Positions 26,301 through 35,606 are shown, counted from the first letter of the stretch. The stretch is DNA of 64,000 nt from Pseudomonas nunensis (GCF_024296925.1 NZ_CP101125.1:3040501-3104500), one strand, 5' to 3'. Notes: a model not told the origin generated them from the letters alone. Made by a program: numbers and translations.

Positions 26301-27215
26301 TTGTTCGCTGGCGCGCCAGCCGGGTTCGTTGTCCTGGGCACAAATCGCCTGGATCACCGGGATATTGCGGCGAAACGGTCGCAAGTGCGGCGCTTCGGGG
26401 CTGGATTGGGCGAAACCGGTGGTGTTGAGAATCACCGATGCTTCCACTTCATCCAGCAGGTCCTCGACCACCGTCAGGCAGCCGGGCTCTTTCAAACTGG
26501 CCAGCGCAATCGGCAACGGGTTCAGCCCGGCCGCTTGCAAACGCTGACAGAAAACATCAATGAAAGCAGTGTTCGCCGCTTGCAAATGCGAGCGGTAAAA
26601 CAGCACCGCCGCCACCGGTTGATCGGCCTGCCAGTCGGCTTGCCAATCACTCAGTTCAGCTGGGCTTTTTTGCGGATGGTAGATCGCGGTGCGTGGCAGA
26701 GTTTGCGGCTCAGCCCAGGCGTAGTCGCGACCCAGCCAGCGATTGGCCAGGCAACGGAAAAAATCCAGGGCATTGCCCATGCCGCCCTGACGCAAAAACT
26801 GCCAGAGTCGATCGCGGTCTTCCGCGCCCACGGTACTGAGGTCACTGAGCTCCGGGTCCGGGCGGTCATCGCCGGGCACCAGGATCAGTTGCACGCCGCG
26901 TTCAGACAGTTCGACCAGCCGCTCGACACCATAACGCCAATAAGCGATGCCGCCGTGCAGCGAGATCAGGATCACCTTGGCGTGGCGCAGCACTTCATCG
27001 ACATACAAGTCCACCGACGCATGGTTCTGCACCTGCATCGGGTTGGCCAAGCGCACACTCGGGTAGTCGTCGGGCAATTGCTGCGCGGCTTCGGCGAGCA
27101 GCGCCAGGCTGGAATCGCCGCTGCAAAGGATCACCAGTTCGGCGGGGGTTTGTCCAAGGTCGGCAATGTTGTCATCCGACACGAAACCGCCGGGCTGGGT
27201 CCTGAGCAGGTGCAT
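23361..27215 (-). CDS. cobN: Cobaltochelatase large subunit CobN
   Basis: 1284 residues, the usual size for CobN. It has the family blocks HGGIAYWRYGVERLV, HVGKHGNLEWLPGKG and WGTATMRTGGDDIAQAMALMGV. It binds hydrogenobyrinic acid a,c-diamide and inserts Co2+ with the ChlI/ChlD ATPase. It starts 3 bases after the cobW stop, so the two are co-transcribed and coupled. About residues 796-827 (24736-24824) are encoded by an in-frame REP pair, giving a stretch with GPCGSGLARE and RASPLPQDPG that does not look like CobN sequence. The frame is kept and the rest is intact, so the protein is probably still functional. Confidence 0.93.
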   Translation of the reverse strand: MHLLRTQPGGFVSDDNIADLGQTPAELVILCSGDSSLALLAEAAQQLPDDYPSVRLANPMQVQNHASVDLYVDEVLRHAKVILISLHGGIAYWRYGVERLVELSERGVQLILVPGDDRPDPELSDLSTVGAEDRDRLWQFLRQGGMGNALDFFRCLANRWLGRDYAWAEPQTLPRTAIYHPQKSPAELSDWQADWQADQPVAAVLFYRSHLQAANTAFIDVFCQRLQAAGLNPLPIALASLKEPGCLTVVEDLLDEVEASVILNTTGFAQSSPEAPHLRPFRRNIPVIQAICAQDNEPGWRASEQGLGPRDLAMHIALPELDGRIISRPISFKDLAWRSERSQSDVVCYRPQPERMDFVAELARRWIDLARVPNGEKRIALILANYPTRDGRIGNGVGLDTPAAALNILRALYKEGYPLPAELPDNGTALIQQLLGGISNDLDTLDQRPCMQSLALDDYLLMFDALPEANRQAVLERWGPPQNDPMFRGGRMMIAGLRFGLTFVGIQPARGYQIDPSAVYHDPDLVPPHGYLAFYFWLRNTYGPHGVIHVGKHGNLEWLPGKGVGLSENCWPDALLGPLPNIYPFIVNDPGEGAQAKRRTQAVIIDHLMPPLTRAETYGPLRNLELLADEYYEAQLLDPRRARELQRDILQLVRDTHIDRELQLDEKLDSDADAAIWLPRLDTYLCDLKESQIRDGLHIFGESPTGRLRIDTLLALLRIPRGDGRGAQSSLLRALAKAFALGFDPLDCELAEPWVGPRPDELQSISDEAWRTAGDTRERLELFAAQLITQTSGDLGPCGSGLARESGGSIDIDVEWSTDSRASPLPQDPGWVEVHAILDNLREVVAPRLDACGPAEMHGLLDALSGRFVPAGPSGAPSRGRLDVLPTGRNFYSVDVRNLPTTTAWRIGFQSANLILERHLQDHGDHLRQLGLSVWGTATMRTGGDDIAQAMALMGVRPVWATGSQRVDDFEILPISLLDRPRVDVTLRVSGFFRDAFANLIRLFDAAVQAVAELDEPDDLNPLAAKVRAEREALLASGMDEETARRQAGWRIFGAKPGAYGAGVQGTIDGRLWQSRDDLAEVYLNWGGYAYGGSDEGTAAKEQFAQRLSQVQAVLQNQDNREHDLLDSNDYYQFQGGMLAAVESLSGEAAASYHGDHSQPDLPKIRTLKEELNRVIRSRAANPKWIDGVKRHGYKGAFELAATVDNLFAFDATTQLIDDHQYALLADAYLLDPATREFVREHNPHALRDMTERMLEAQQRGMWKEPGEYREALENLLLDIEEDS
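24736..24824. repeat. REP pair inserted in frame within cobN
   Basis: Inverted REP copies at 24736-24759 and 24801-24824 with a 41-base spacer, wholly inside the cobN coding sequence. Both arms are the consensus 24-base REP. The insertion leaves no stop in the CobN frame. Confidence 0.93.
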
Positions 27216-27218
27216 GGC

Positions 27219-28280
27219 TTAAACGCTGAGCGCGGCGCGCAGTTGCGCTTCGAGTTGAGCGGCGTCCAGTTCCTGGCCGATCAGCACCAGACGCGTGGTG
27301 CGCGCTTCTTCGGCGCCCCATTGGCGGTCGAAGTGCTTGTCGAAGCGCGTGCCCACGCCCTGGATCAGCAGGCGCATCGGCTTGTTCGGGATCGCCGCGA
27401 AACCCTTGACCCGCAGGATGCCGTGCTTGACCACCAGTTGAGTCAGCGCGTCCATCAGCAGGCTTTCGTCAGCTTGTGGCAGCTCGATCGAGATCGAATC
27501 GAAGGCGTCGTGATCGTGATCGTCTTCACCTTCGTGGTGATGATCGTGACGGCTGTGGCGGCTGTCGATGTGTTCTTCGGAGCCGGCGCCGAGACCGATC
27601 AGCACGTCGAGTGGCACGCGACCGCTGCTGGCTTCGATAACTTTAACGGCTGGCGGTAGTTCTTCGGCGACTTCCAGGCGCACGCGGGCCAGGTCTTCCG
27701 GGCTGATCAGGTCGGCCTTGTTGAGGATGACCAGGTCGGCGCTGGCCAGTTGGTCGGCGAACAATTCGTGCAGCGGCGATTCGTGGTCCAGGTTCGGATC
27801 GAGTTTGCGCTGGGCGTCGACTTGATCCGGGAACGCGGCGAACGTGCCAGCGGCTACGGCCGGGCTATCGACCACGGTGATGACCGCGTCAACCGTGCAG
27901 GCGCTGCGGATTTCCGGCCACTGGAAGGCTTGCACCAGTGGTTTTGGCAGGGCCAGGCCAGAGGTTTCGATGAGGATGTGGTCGAGGTCACCGCGACGCG
28001 CAACCAATTCGCGCATCACCGGGAAGAACTCTTCCTGGACCGTGCAGCACAGGCAGCCGTTGGCCAGTTCGTAGACGCGGCCGTTGGCCTCTTCTTCGGT
28101 GCAGCCGATGGAGCACTGCTTGAGGATTTCGCCGTCAATGCCCAGCTCGCCGAATTCGTTGACGATCACCGCGATGCGGCGACCCTGGGCGTTGTCGAGC
28201 ATGTGCCGCAGCAAGGTGGTTTTGCCCGAGCCGAGGAAGCCGGTAACGATAGTGACGGGGAGTTTGGCCAGTGTTTTCAT
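27219..28280 (-). CDS. cobW: CobW family G3E GTPase, cobalt delivery for B12 synthesis
   Basis: 353 residues. P-loop GFLGSGKTT (14-22), metal-binding CLCC (76-79), the GTPase Asp/base motif LNKADL, and a His-rich stretch near residues 240-260 (DSRHSRHDHHHEGEDDHDHD). CobW proteins are thought to load cobalt onto the chelatase. It is the first gene of the cobW-cobN-chlI/D unit and has a cobalamin riboswitch in its leader, so B12 should shut the unit down. Confidence 0.95.
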   Translation of the reverse strand: MKTLAKLPVTIVTGFLGSGKTTLLRHMLDNAQGRRIAVIVNEFGELGIDGEILKQCSIGCTEEEANGRVYELANGCLCCTVQEEFFPVMRELVARRGDLDHILIETSGLALPKPLVQAFQWPEIRSACTVDAVITVVDSPAVAAGTFAAFPDQVDAQRKLDPNLDHESPLHELFADQLASADLVILNKADLISPEDLARVRLEVAEELPPAVKVIEASSGRVPLDVLIGLGAGSEEHIDSRHSRHDHHHEGEDDHDHDAFDSISIELPQADESLLMDALTQLVVKHGILRVKGFAAIPNKPMRLLIQGVGTRFDKHFDRQWGAEEARTTRLVLIGQELDAAQLEAQLRAALSV

Positions 28281-28387
28281 CGGATGCCCTTTGGCAAGGT
28301 GGCGGGCATACGGGACGACGACCGCAGCGATAAAGGCGCGGAAAATTTCGCCACCGGATCACCCCGCCCGGTTGTAGTGAGAATTCG

Positions 28388-28578
28388 TTTCGAGGCAGGT
28401 CTCCTGGCTGACGGTGTGCCGGTCGTTGGACTGGCGTTGGCTGCGCCTTCCCGCGAACCCTTTGGAGGGGTTTGCAGTGGCGTGGCAGCGAACATCACCG
28501 TTCACAGTTGCGGGGGCAGCCGCGGCATCGACCGCGTTCCCTTCTTAGCTTCGGCAAACGCCGAAGAACCTCGAAAGC
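28388..28578 (-). ncRNA. Cobalamin riboswitch of the cobW-cobN-chl unit
   Basis: On the minus strand the aptamer hallmarks occur in order: AAGGGAACGCGGT, GGCTGCCCCCGCAACTGTGA (B12 core), CCACTGCA, GCGGGAAGGCGC, and AGCCAGGAGACCTGCC at the 3' end. The cobW start follows about 108 bases later. B12 binding would repress expression. Confidence 0.93.
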
Positions 28579-28646
28579 GCAAGGCTACGCATGGTGTGGG
28601 GGCGGGTCAATGTTCTGCTGAGTTCTGTAGCGACTGTGATGACGCC

Positions 28647-28710
28647 TTCGCGAGCAAGCCCGCTCCCACATGGGAATGCGGTTACCTGTGGGAGCGGGCT
28701 TGCTCGCGAA
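28647..28710. repeat. REP pair between the two riboswitches
   Basis: Inverted REP copies at 28647-28670 and 28687-28710, placed between the two divergent leader RNAs, hence close to or between their promoters. Confidence 0.9.
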
Positions 28711-28787
28711 GGGCGCGACTCGGTTTCCAACTGAGAACCCATGCCAATTGACTCCCCCGCCCCGCCCATGCTCTCCTACACGCCTTG

Positions 28788-28995
28788 TTACGGGTGCCCT
28801 TCACAGGGTGAAACGGGAAACCGGTGAATCATGTGCTTTACTCTAAAGCCATGTCAGTCCGGTGCTGCCCCCGCAACGGTAAGCGAGCGAAGAATCAGAT
28901 CCACTGTGCCGGCAGTTCGGCATGGGAAGGTGATTCTTGCAGGTTTCGGCGCAAGCCTTGACCCCTCGTGAGCCCGGAGACCGGCCCGCAACACA
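28788..28995 (+). ncRNA. Cobalamin riboswitch of the cbtB-cbtA-cobE-cobM unit
   Basis: Plus-strand aptamer elements in order: ACGGGTGCCC, AACGGGAAACCGGTGAA, GGTGCTGCCCCCGCAACGGT, CCACTGTGCC, CATGGGAAGGTG, and GTGAGCCCGGAGACCGGCC. The cbtB start follows after about 125 bases containing the expression platform (a GC-rich stem near 29027-29080). Confidence 0.93.
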
Positions 28996-29121
28996 AAGTG
29001 ACCAGTACGATCACTGAATAACAAACCCGCGGTGGGCGGGCGCTGTTTGAACCTCTGCGCGCACGCTCGCAGGGGTTTGCATGCGCTCAATTCACCCGCT
29101 GACAGACCAGAGGGAAGCGCC

Positions 29122-29325
29122 ATGTCGATCATCAGCAGCACCGACAGCAGTACCAAGAAAGCCACCGCCAGCACCACAACCACCCTGAGCCAACGCCTGA
29201 CCGCCGCCGTTTGTGCGTCGATCCTTGGCGCGTGCCTGGTGTATTTCGCCGGTTTCTCGCACATCGAAGCGGTGCACAACGCCGCGCACGATACCCGTCA
29301 CAGCTCCGCGTTCCCGTGCCATTGA
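29122..29325 (+). CDS. cbtB: Cobalt transporter subunit CbtB
   Basis: 67 residues: a Ser/Thr-rich N-terminus, one membrane helix (LTAAVCASILGACLVYFAGF) and the conserved metal-ligand tail HIEAVHNAAHDTRH ending FPCH. CbtB works with the multi-span CbtA encoded 11 bases downstream as a B12-riboswitch-controlled cobalt importer. The ATG at 29122 was chosen because the protein then matches the family; frames further upstream lie in the riboswitch platform. Confidence 0.92.
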   Translation: MSIISSTDSSTKKATASTTTTLSQRLTAAVCASILGACLVYFAGFSHIEAVHNAAHDTRHSSAFPCH

Positions 29326-29336
29326 GACCTGCCGAC

Positions 29337-30044
29337 ATGATCAAGCGTATCGCGCAAACCGCAGGTTTCACCGGGCTGCTGGCCGCCCTGCTGCTGACCC
29401 TGCTGCAGAGTTTCTGGGTCGCTCCGCTGATTCTCCAGGCGGAAACCTATGAAAAATCCGAGCCTGCCGCAGTAGTTGCTCACGAGCACGCCGATGGAGC
29501 CATGGCCGCACACACCCACGACGCCGAAGCCTGGGAGCCGGAAGACGGCTGGCAGCGCGTGTTGTCCACCACCGGCGGTAATCTGGTGGTCGCCGTCGGT
29601 TTCGCACTGATGCTCGCCGGTCTCTACACCCTGCGCGCCCCGACCAAAACTGCTCAGGGCCTGCTCTGGGGCCTGGCCGGTTACGCGACCTTCGTGCTGG
29701 CGCCGACCTTGGGCCTGCCGCCTGAATTGCCGGGCACTGCGGCTGCCGATCTGGCACAACGGCAGATCTGGTGGATCGGTACTGCAGCGTCCACCGCTGT
29801 CGGCATCGCGCTGATCGTGTTCAGCCGTCACTGGCTGATGAAGATCCTCGGCGTGGCGATTCTGGCGGTTCCGCACGTCATCGGCGCGCCGCAACCGGAA
29901 GTCCACTCGATGCTGGCCCCGGAAGCTCTGGAATCGCAGTTCAAAATCGCTTCGCAGTTGACCAACGTAGTGTTCTGGCTGGCCCTGGGCCTGATCAGCG
30001 CCTGGTTGTTCCGCCGCAAAAGCGATGGTCAATACCACGCATGA
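29337..30044 (+). CDS. cbtA: Cobalt transporter subunit CbtA
   Basis: 235 residues with about five membrane helices and a His-rich external loop near residues 45-60 (VVAHEHADGAMAAHTHD). The start MIKRIAQTAGFTG is typical of the family. It probably forms the cobalt channel with CbtB. Its TGA overlaps the cobE start (ATGA, 30041-30044). Confidence 0.92.
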   Translation: MIKRIAQTAGFTGLLAALLLTLLQSFWVAPLILQAETYEKSEPAAVVAHEHADGAMAAHTHDAEAWEPEDGWQRVLSTTGGNLVVAVGFALMLAGLYTLRAPTKTAQGLLWGLAGYATFVLAPTLGLPPELPGTAAADLAQRQIWWIGTAASTAVGIALIVFSRHWLMKILGVAILAVPHVIGAPQPEVHSMLAPEALESQFKIASQLTNVVFWLALGLISAWLFRRKSDGQYHA

Positions 30045-30454
30045 CTGAACAAGGCACAGCGCCGACTTTAGTGGTCGGCCTGGGCTGCCAGCGCGGCTGC
30101 CCCGCCAGCACATTGCGGGCGCTGCTCGATCAGGCACTGCAGGCGCATCACATCGAACTTCGCCAGATCAAGGCCTTGGCCAGCATCGACCTGAAGCGTG
30201 ATGAACCGGGCCTGATCGAGTTAGCCGCGCAGCTGGGGCTGCAGGTGATGTATTTCAGCAGTGAGCAATTGGCCGGTTACCAATTGCAACTGAGCCATCA
30301 ATCGCAGATCGCGTTTGAACGCACCGGCTGCTACGGCGTCGCGGAAAGCGCCGCCCTGGCCCTGGCTGAACACCTGGCCCAGGCACCGGCGAAGCTGCTG
30401 ATTTCCCGACAAAAATATGCCCAGGCCACCCTCGCATTGGCCAGTGCTGCATAA
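30041..30454 (+). CDS. cobE: Cobalamin biosynthesis protein CobE (CbiG C-terminal domain)
   Basis: 137 residues matching the CbiG C-terminal/CobE family: LVVGLGCQRGCPASTLRALL at the start, then SIDLKRDEPGLIELA and FERTGCYGVAESAALA. CbiG family members open the precorrin/cobalt-precorrin lactone ring. The 4-base overlap with cbtA indicates coupling. Confidence 0.88.
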   Translation: MTEQGTAPTLVVGLGCQRGCPASTLRALLDQALQAHHIELRQIKALASIDLKRDEPGLIELAAQLGLQVMYFSSEQLAGYQLQLSHQSQIAFERTGCYGVAESAALALAEHLAQAPAKLLISRQKYAQATLALASAA

Positions 30455-30536
30455 AATCCCCGATAATCCCTGCCTCGATCATGAGCAATCTTCATCTGAA
30501 GCCTTGCCCAGCCCCTTTTTTCCATAGGAACTGACG

Positions 30537-31283
30537 ATGACCGTCTACTTCATTGGCGCAGGTCCCGGCGACCCGGAACTGATCACCGTCAAGGGCCAAC
30601 GGCTGATTCGCAGCTGCCCGGTGATCATCTACGCCGGCTCCCTGGTGCCGGTCGCGGTGCTCGAAGGCCACCAGGCGCAAACGCTGGTCAACAGCGCCGA
30701 GCTGCACCTGGAACAGATCATCGAACTGATCAAGACCGCCCACGGCAACGGTCAGGATGTCGCGCGGGTGCATTCCGGTGATCCGAGTCTGTATGGCGCG
30801 ATTGGCGAGCAGATTCGCTACCTGCGAGAGCTGGGTATTCCGTTTGAAATCATCCCTGGCGTCACGGCGACAGCGGCTTGTGCGGCGTTGCTGGGAGCGG
30901 AGTTGACGTTACCCGATATCTCGCAAAGCGTGATTCTGACTCGCTATGCCGACAAGACCGCGATGCCGGCCGGTGAAGAACTGGGCAGTTTGGCGCAGCA
31001 CGGGGCGACCATGGCGATTCATCTGGGGGTCAATCATTTGGAGAAGATTCTGGCCGAGTTGCTGCCGCATTACGGCGCGGACTGCCCGATTGCGGTGATT
31101 CACCGGGCGACGTGGCCGGATCAGGATTGGGTGGTCGGGACTTTGGCGGATATCGCCGGGAAGGTTGAGGCCAAGGGGTTTCGGCGCACGGCGTTGATTC
31201 TGGTGGGTCGGGTGTTGGGAAGCGATCACTTTAGCGAGTCGTCGCTTTACCGCGCGGGGCATGCGCATCTTTACAGGCCCTGA
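30537..31283 (+). CDS. cobM: Precorrin-4 C11-methyltransferase
   Basis: 248 residues of the tetrapyrrole methylase family: VYFIGAGPGDPELITVKGQR, the SAM motif VHSGDPSLYGA and GVTATAACAALLGAELTLP. It methylates precorrin-4 at C11 in the aerobic B12 pathway. Last gene of the riboswitch-controlled plus-strand unit, 82 bases after cobE. A family-3 REP pair and a terminator follow. Confidence 0.95.
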   Translation: MTVYFIGAGPGDPELITVKGQRLIRSCPVIIYAGSLVPVAVLEGHQAQTLVNSAELHLEQIIELIKTAHGNGQDVARVHSGDPSLYGAIGEQIRYLRELGIPFEIIPGVTATAACAALLGAELTLPDISQSVILTRYADKTAMPAGEELGSLAQHGATMAIHLGVNHLEKILAELLPHYGADCPIAVIHRATWPDQDWVVGTLADIAGKVEAKGFRRTALILVGRVLGSDHFSESSLYRAGHAHLYRP

Positions 31284-31290
31284 AGCACTT

Positions 31291-31408
31291 GTGGCGAGGG
31301 GGCTTGCCCCCGTCCGGGGGCGAAGCCGTCGCAAAACCTGCATGCAAGGTATGCCTGAAAAATGCAGGGGCCGCTTCGCAGCCCAACGGGGGCAAGCCCC
31401 CTCGCCAC
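31291..31408. repeat. Inverted repeat of a third REP-like family
   Basis: Perfect 23-base arms at 31291-31313 and 31386-31408 containing GTGGCGAGGGGGCTTGCCCC, with a 72-base spacer. It differs from the common REP here. It is positioned after cobM and may help end or stabilise its transcript. Confidence 0.85.
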
Positions 31409-31426
31409 AGGTAACTGTTCACGTAT

Positions 31427-31459
31427 AAAAAAACGGCACTCACGGGTGCCGTTTTTTTT
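31427..31459. terminator. Bidirectional rho-independent terminator
   Basis: CGGCAC and GTGCCG form the stem, with a run of A before and of T after, so it can stop cobM transcription rightward and nfuA transcription leftward. Confidence 0.85.
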
Positions 31460-31476
31460 ATGCCGCAGCGAACACC

Positions 31477-32118
<642 letters not shown>

Positions 32119-33153
32119 CTAGTATTTTTGTCGGGAAAGCGCCAGCGCGGGTTGAGTAACCGTTTCGCCGTCAATCCGTGCTTTAAGCCACCGATAGCTG
32201 CGTTTTTCCACCCATTCGTAACTGGCCCAGGACGCCAGACCGATAGTCGCCGCGCAAACGCCGAACATCACGTAGGGATTCACGCCATAGCGCTGTGCGA
32301 CAAATCCCCCGGCGGACAGCACCAGCACATGCATCAGGTACACCGAGTAGGAACAATTACCCAGCAGCTCGAACACCCGGTTGTTCTCGAAAAAACGCTC
32401 CAGCGCGATGCACGCGATTACCAGCACCGCGCTCGGCAAGCCCCAGTTCAGGAAACGCGGCGCCGGCGCCCAGTGATAAATCGCCAGCAACGCGCCGACT
32501 ATCCCCAGCAATGGCAGCCACAGCCCCGGTTTGATCCAGCCACGCCGGTAAAGCATGCCGACGGCGATCCCCAGCAGAAACTCATAAACGATGTCTGAAC
32601 GGTAGAACTCGCTGACCCAGCCATAACCGGTCCAGGCCTGGCACACCGCGAACAGCAACGCCGCCACAATCACCAGCCTGAAGTGCAAGCGAAACAGCAG
32701 CGCCCAGCCGAACAGCAGGTAAAAGAGCATTTCGTAGTTGAGGGTCCAGCCAACGTTGAGGGTCGGATAAATCCCGTAACCGCCGGGGTTCTCCGTAGGA
32801 ATAAACAACAGCGACAGCAGGAAATGCGACCAATCGACGGTTTGATCGGGCAATACCGGCCGCGCAAACACCACCACCAGCGCCATCAGCGCGGTGTACA
32901 GCCAGTACGCCGGGACGATCCGAAACAGCCGATACAACAGGAATCGCGCGGGCGGCAGGGATTTGCCTTCGGTCGAGAGGAAAATCACCAGGCCGCTGAT
33001 GACGAAGAAGATGTCGACGCCCACCGCGCCCTTGTCGATAAACGCCTGCCCCACCGGCCCTCGGGCCTGGAAGTCGAAAAAAATCTGCATGAAATGGTGG
33101 CAGACCACCGCCCAGGCTGCGATGGCGCGCAGGGCTTGTACTGAAATCAACAT
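32119..33153 (-). CDS. Acyltransferase 3 family membrane protein
   Basis: 344 residues from MLISVQALRAIAAWAVV, preceded by AGGAGGG. Ten or so membrane helices; the catalytic His is in VVCHHFMQIF and the Arg motif in RLFRIVPAYWLYT. FFVISGLVIF is typical of the family. These inner-membrane enzymes O-acetylate surface polysaccharides or lipids. No glycan gene lies beside it, so its substrate is unknown. It runs on toward nfuA but on the same strand, with 57 bases between. Confidence 0.9.
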   Translation of the reverse strand: MLISVQALRAIAAWAVVCHHFMQIFFDFQARGPVGQAFIDKGAVGVDIFFVISGLVIFLSTEGKSLPPARFLLYRLFRIVPAYWLYTALMALVVVFARPVLPDQTVDWSHFLLSLLFIPTENPGGYGIYPTLNVGWTLNYEMLFYLLFGWALLFRLHFRLVIVAALLFAVCQAWTGYGWVSEFYRSDIVYEFLLGIAVGMLYRRGWIKPGLWLPLLGIVGALLAIYHWAPAPRFLNWGLPSAVLVIACIALERFFENNRVFELLGNCSYSVYLMHVLVLSAGGFVAQRYGVNPYVMFGVCAATIGLASWASYEWVEKRSYRWLKARIDGETVTQPALALSRQKY

Positions 33154-33181
33154 CAATCGCCCTCCTGATCGCATCTCCCCT

Positions 33182-33271
33182 TGTGGGAGCGGGCTTGCTC
33201 GCGAAGGCGGCGTGTCAGTCGACATTGTTAGTGCCTGACACACCGCTTTCGCGAGCAAGCCCGCTCCCACA
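33182..33271. repeat. REP pair (REPIN), family 1
   Basis: Inverted REP copies at 33182-33205 and 33248-33271, between the cti stop and the acyltransferase start. Confidence 0.9.
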
Positions 33272-33323
33272 GGGGATTTGCGGTGCCTTACAGATCCGAC
33301 ACCGGCCCGCGATCAAAGGTCGA

Positions 33324-35606
33324 TCAAAGATTCTCGTACCGATTCATGTCCAGCACGCCCTCTTCCACCGGGTCGGTTTCGTGGACGTAGGTACTCAGGT
33401 CATGGAAGTAAAACCAGAACTGCGGATGGCTACGCCGAATCCCCCAGCGCTCGACGATTTTCTCGAAGCGATGGGCGTCCTTGGCGTTCTCCATCGCATC
33501 TACAAACGCCGGTACCTGCTCGGCAGGAATGTTGAACATGAAGTTCGGATAGCTACTGAGTACCCCTGGGTAAATGGTCAACGTGTCGAGCCCCGGCTGA
33601 TAACGCAGGGATTCACCGAGCAGGAACGCCACGTTGCTATGGGCACGGTTGCGCAGCAGGCTGTAGATCTCGCGTTTGCCGCTCGCGGTTTCGATGCGCA
33701 GCATGGTCGCTTCGGGCAATTGGTCGATGACTTTCAATCCGGCAGCCGGCCTTGAGGTCAGGCGACTCAAGGCCTGTTCGGCATTCTGCAACGCCGGATC
33801 AATGTTCGGTCGCGAGCAATAGGCGCCGTCGCAGCGGTTGATCGGGTCGGGCCTGGCATTGAGGTCGCCATAACGGGCCAGCAACTGCATGGCGAAATCC
33901 CGTTTCGGGTCTTTTTCGTCGAGTTTCAGCGCAGTTGGCTTGTCGTTGTCGATGGCTTCGTAATCCAGCCACATCTTGAACTTGCCACTGCTCTGGTACC
34001 AATCGTCGAGGTAGTCATCGCGGGAATCGGCGGGCATCAGGCGCAGAAAATTTTGCTCGGCACCGTTGCGGATCAGGTCGAAATACAAGCGCGTCTGGGC
34101 CTGATGGGAGACGTTGCCGAACACGTCGAAGTTGACCGCCAACTGATAATAAGTGCGCTCCAGAAGCGGGTAATCGAACAACCAGATGGTTTGCGGCACA
34201 TCACCGATCAGGCCTTTGTTCACCGAAGCACTGTCGAAGTGACGGAAGATCGAGAGCAACGCGTTGTCATTCCCGGCCCACAACGTTGACCAGCTCGGCG
34301 CCGGTGCATCGGCATAACTGTCCCGGCGTAGGGCTTCGTATTCATTACGTTTGTCGCGGTAGTTGTGCCACAGGCTCAGGACGCTGCCGACATCGTCGTT
34401 CTGCCCCGGCATCGCCAGCAACGGCGTGGCCTGGCCGCGATAGTTCGGGTCGGTGATGTACAGATCGTGTTCCGGGGCCTGGAACAGCGCCCAGAAGTTG
34501 TCGCGAATCACGTCGGTGGCGATCTGCCCGCGACACACCGGGCCGCGTATAAAGGTGCGCACGAAGTATTCGGCGTTATCGAGCATGAACTGATAGCGCG
34601 CCTGGGCCGGGATCGCTTCGAACGTGGTGAACGGATTGGCCCGGCGTTCCGGGCCGTAGCCCGGCAAGGCGTTGACCTGCCAGTTGCCACTGAAAAACAG
34701 GCTTTTGACCCGCGACAGCTTCGCCGCGCTCAGCGGATAGGTGATGTGGGTCTTTTGCACGATCACGCCCTGCACCGGCCACAAGCGGTAATAAACCTGG
34801 GTGCCCGGATCGTCGTTTGGCCGGCGCGTATTGATCAGGTCGATTGGCTGGCCGGTCGGCGTGCGCGAGCGCACCCACTGGAAGAAATGCCCCGGTTCGC
34901 CATCCTTGAAGTAGATGTGCGCCAAAAACCAGTGTTCAAACAACCAGCGGCCCACAAGGCTGCCGCGCGAACCGTTGGTGTTGAGCAGGTTTTCCCACTG
35001 CACCACCTGCAAGGCTTCCTTTGCAGAAGGCACCAGCCCTTGTTCATCAATCGGCGCACCAGAAGCGAGCCAGCGTTGCAACGTCTGGTATTGCTGATCA
35101 GTCAGGCCAGTCACCGCCAGCGGCATGCCTTCTTTTGGGTGAGCGCCGGCATAACCTTCGAACTCCGCCGGCATCGCGCACATGTTCTCCCGGTTCAGGC
35201 CCAGCACGATGTCTTCGGGCAGCTTGGCGTTGGGCGTCAGCGGGGTTTTGTGGCCGAGTTCGAGCATTCGCGCCATCAGTGCCGCCTGGCTGCCCTGGGC
35301 GTCAAGCACCGAATAGAAGTCCTTGTGCTGCCAGGCGAGTTTGCCGAAGGCGTCGTAAAACAGCCGGGTCGGCGCGGCGGCCACGCTGCGCTCACCATCG
35401 TAGACCGGCGTCTTGGTCGCGCCACGGGCTGCGCCTTCGCCACTGCCGAGGTTGAGCTGACAGGCGGAGTCGTAGCAGGCATGGCAGGCCACGCACTTTT
35501 CGGTGAAGATCGGTTGAATGTCGCGGGTATAGGAAATGGCCGGTTCCTGCGCAACGGCGCCCCAGCTCAGAAACAGCAAAACAATGCTGATGACGCGATA
35601 CGACAT
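33324..35606 (-). CDS. cti: Fatty acid cis/trans isomerase (haem c protein)
   Basis: 760 residues from MSYRVISIVLLF, which starts a Sec signal peptide cleaved about after AVAQ. The haem c motif CVACH lies at 38-42. The rest follows the Cti family, periplasmic enzymes that convert cis-unsaturated acyl chains of membrane phospholipids to trans without moving the double bond, stiffening the membrane under solvent or heat stress. A start six codons further upstream (MIGTRD) is possible. It is divergent from metH. Confidence 0.93.
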   Translation of the reverse strand: MSYRVISIVLLFLSWGAVAQEPAISYTRDIQPIFTEKCVACHACYDSACQLNLGSGEGAARGATKTPVYDGERSVAAAPTRLFYDAFGKLAWQHKDFYSVLDAQGSQAALMARMLELGHKTPLTPNAKLPEDIVLGLNRENMCAMPAEFEGYAGAHPKEGMPLAVTGLTDQQYQTLQRWLASGAPIDEQGLVPSAKEALQVVQWENLLNTNGSRGSLVGRWLFEHWFLAHIYFKDGEPGHFFQWVRSRTPTGQPIDLINTRRPNDDPGTQVYYRLWPVQGVIVQKTHITYPLSAAKLSRVKSLFFSGNWQVNALPGYGPERRANPFTTFEAIPAQARYQFMLDNAEYFVRTFIRGPVCRGQIATDVIRDNFWALFQAPEHDLYITDPNYRGQATPLLAMPGQNDDVGSVLSLWHNYRDKRNEYEALRRDSYADAPAPSWSTLWAGNDNALLSIFRHFDSASVNKGLIGDVPQTIWLFDYPLLERTYYQLAVNFDVFGNVSHQAQTRLYFDLIRNGAEQNFLRLMPADSRDDYLDDWYQSSGKFKMWLDYEAIDNDKPTALKLDEKDPKRDFAMQLLARYGDLNARPDPINRCDGAYCSRPNIDPALQNAEQALSRLTSRPAAGLKVIDQLPEATMLRIETASGKREIYSLLRNRAHSNVAFLLGESLRYQPGLDTLTIYPGVLSSYPNFMFNIPAEQVPAFVDAMENAKDAHRFEKIVERWGIRRSHPQFWFYFHDLSTYVHETDPVEEGVLDMNRYENL

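Noticed and set aside
25122..27659. An 845-codon open frame on the plus strand opposite cobN and cobW
   Set aside because: Antisense to two well-supported genes, with no recognisable domains.
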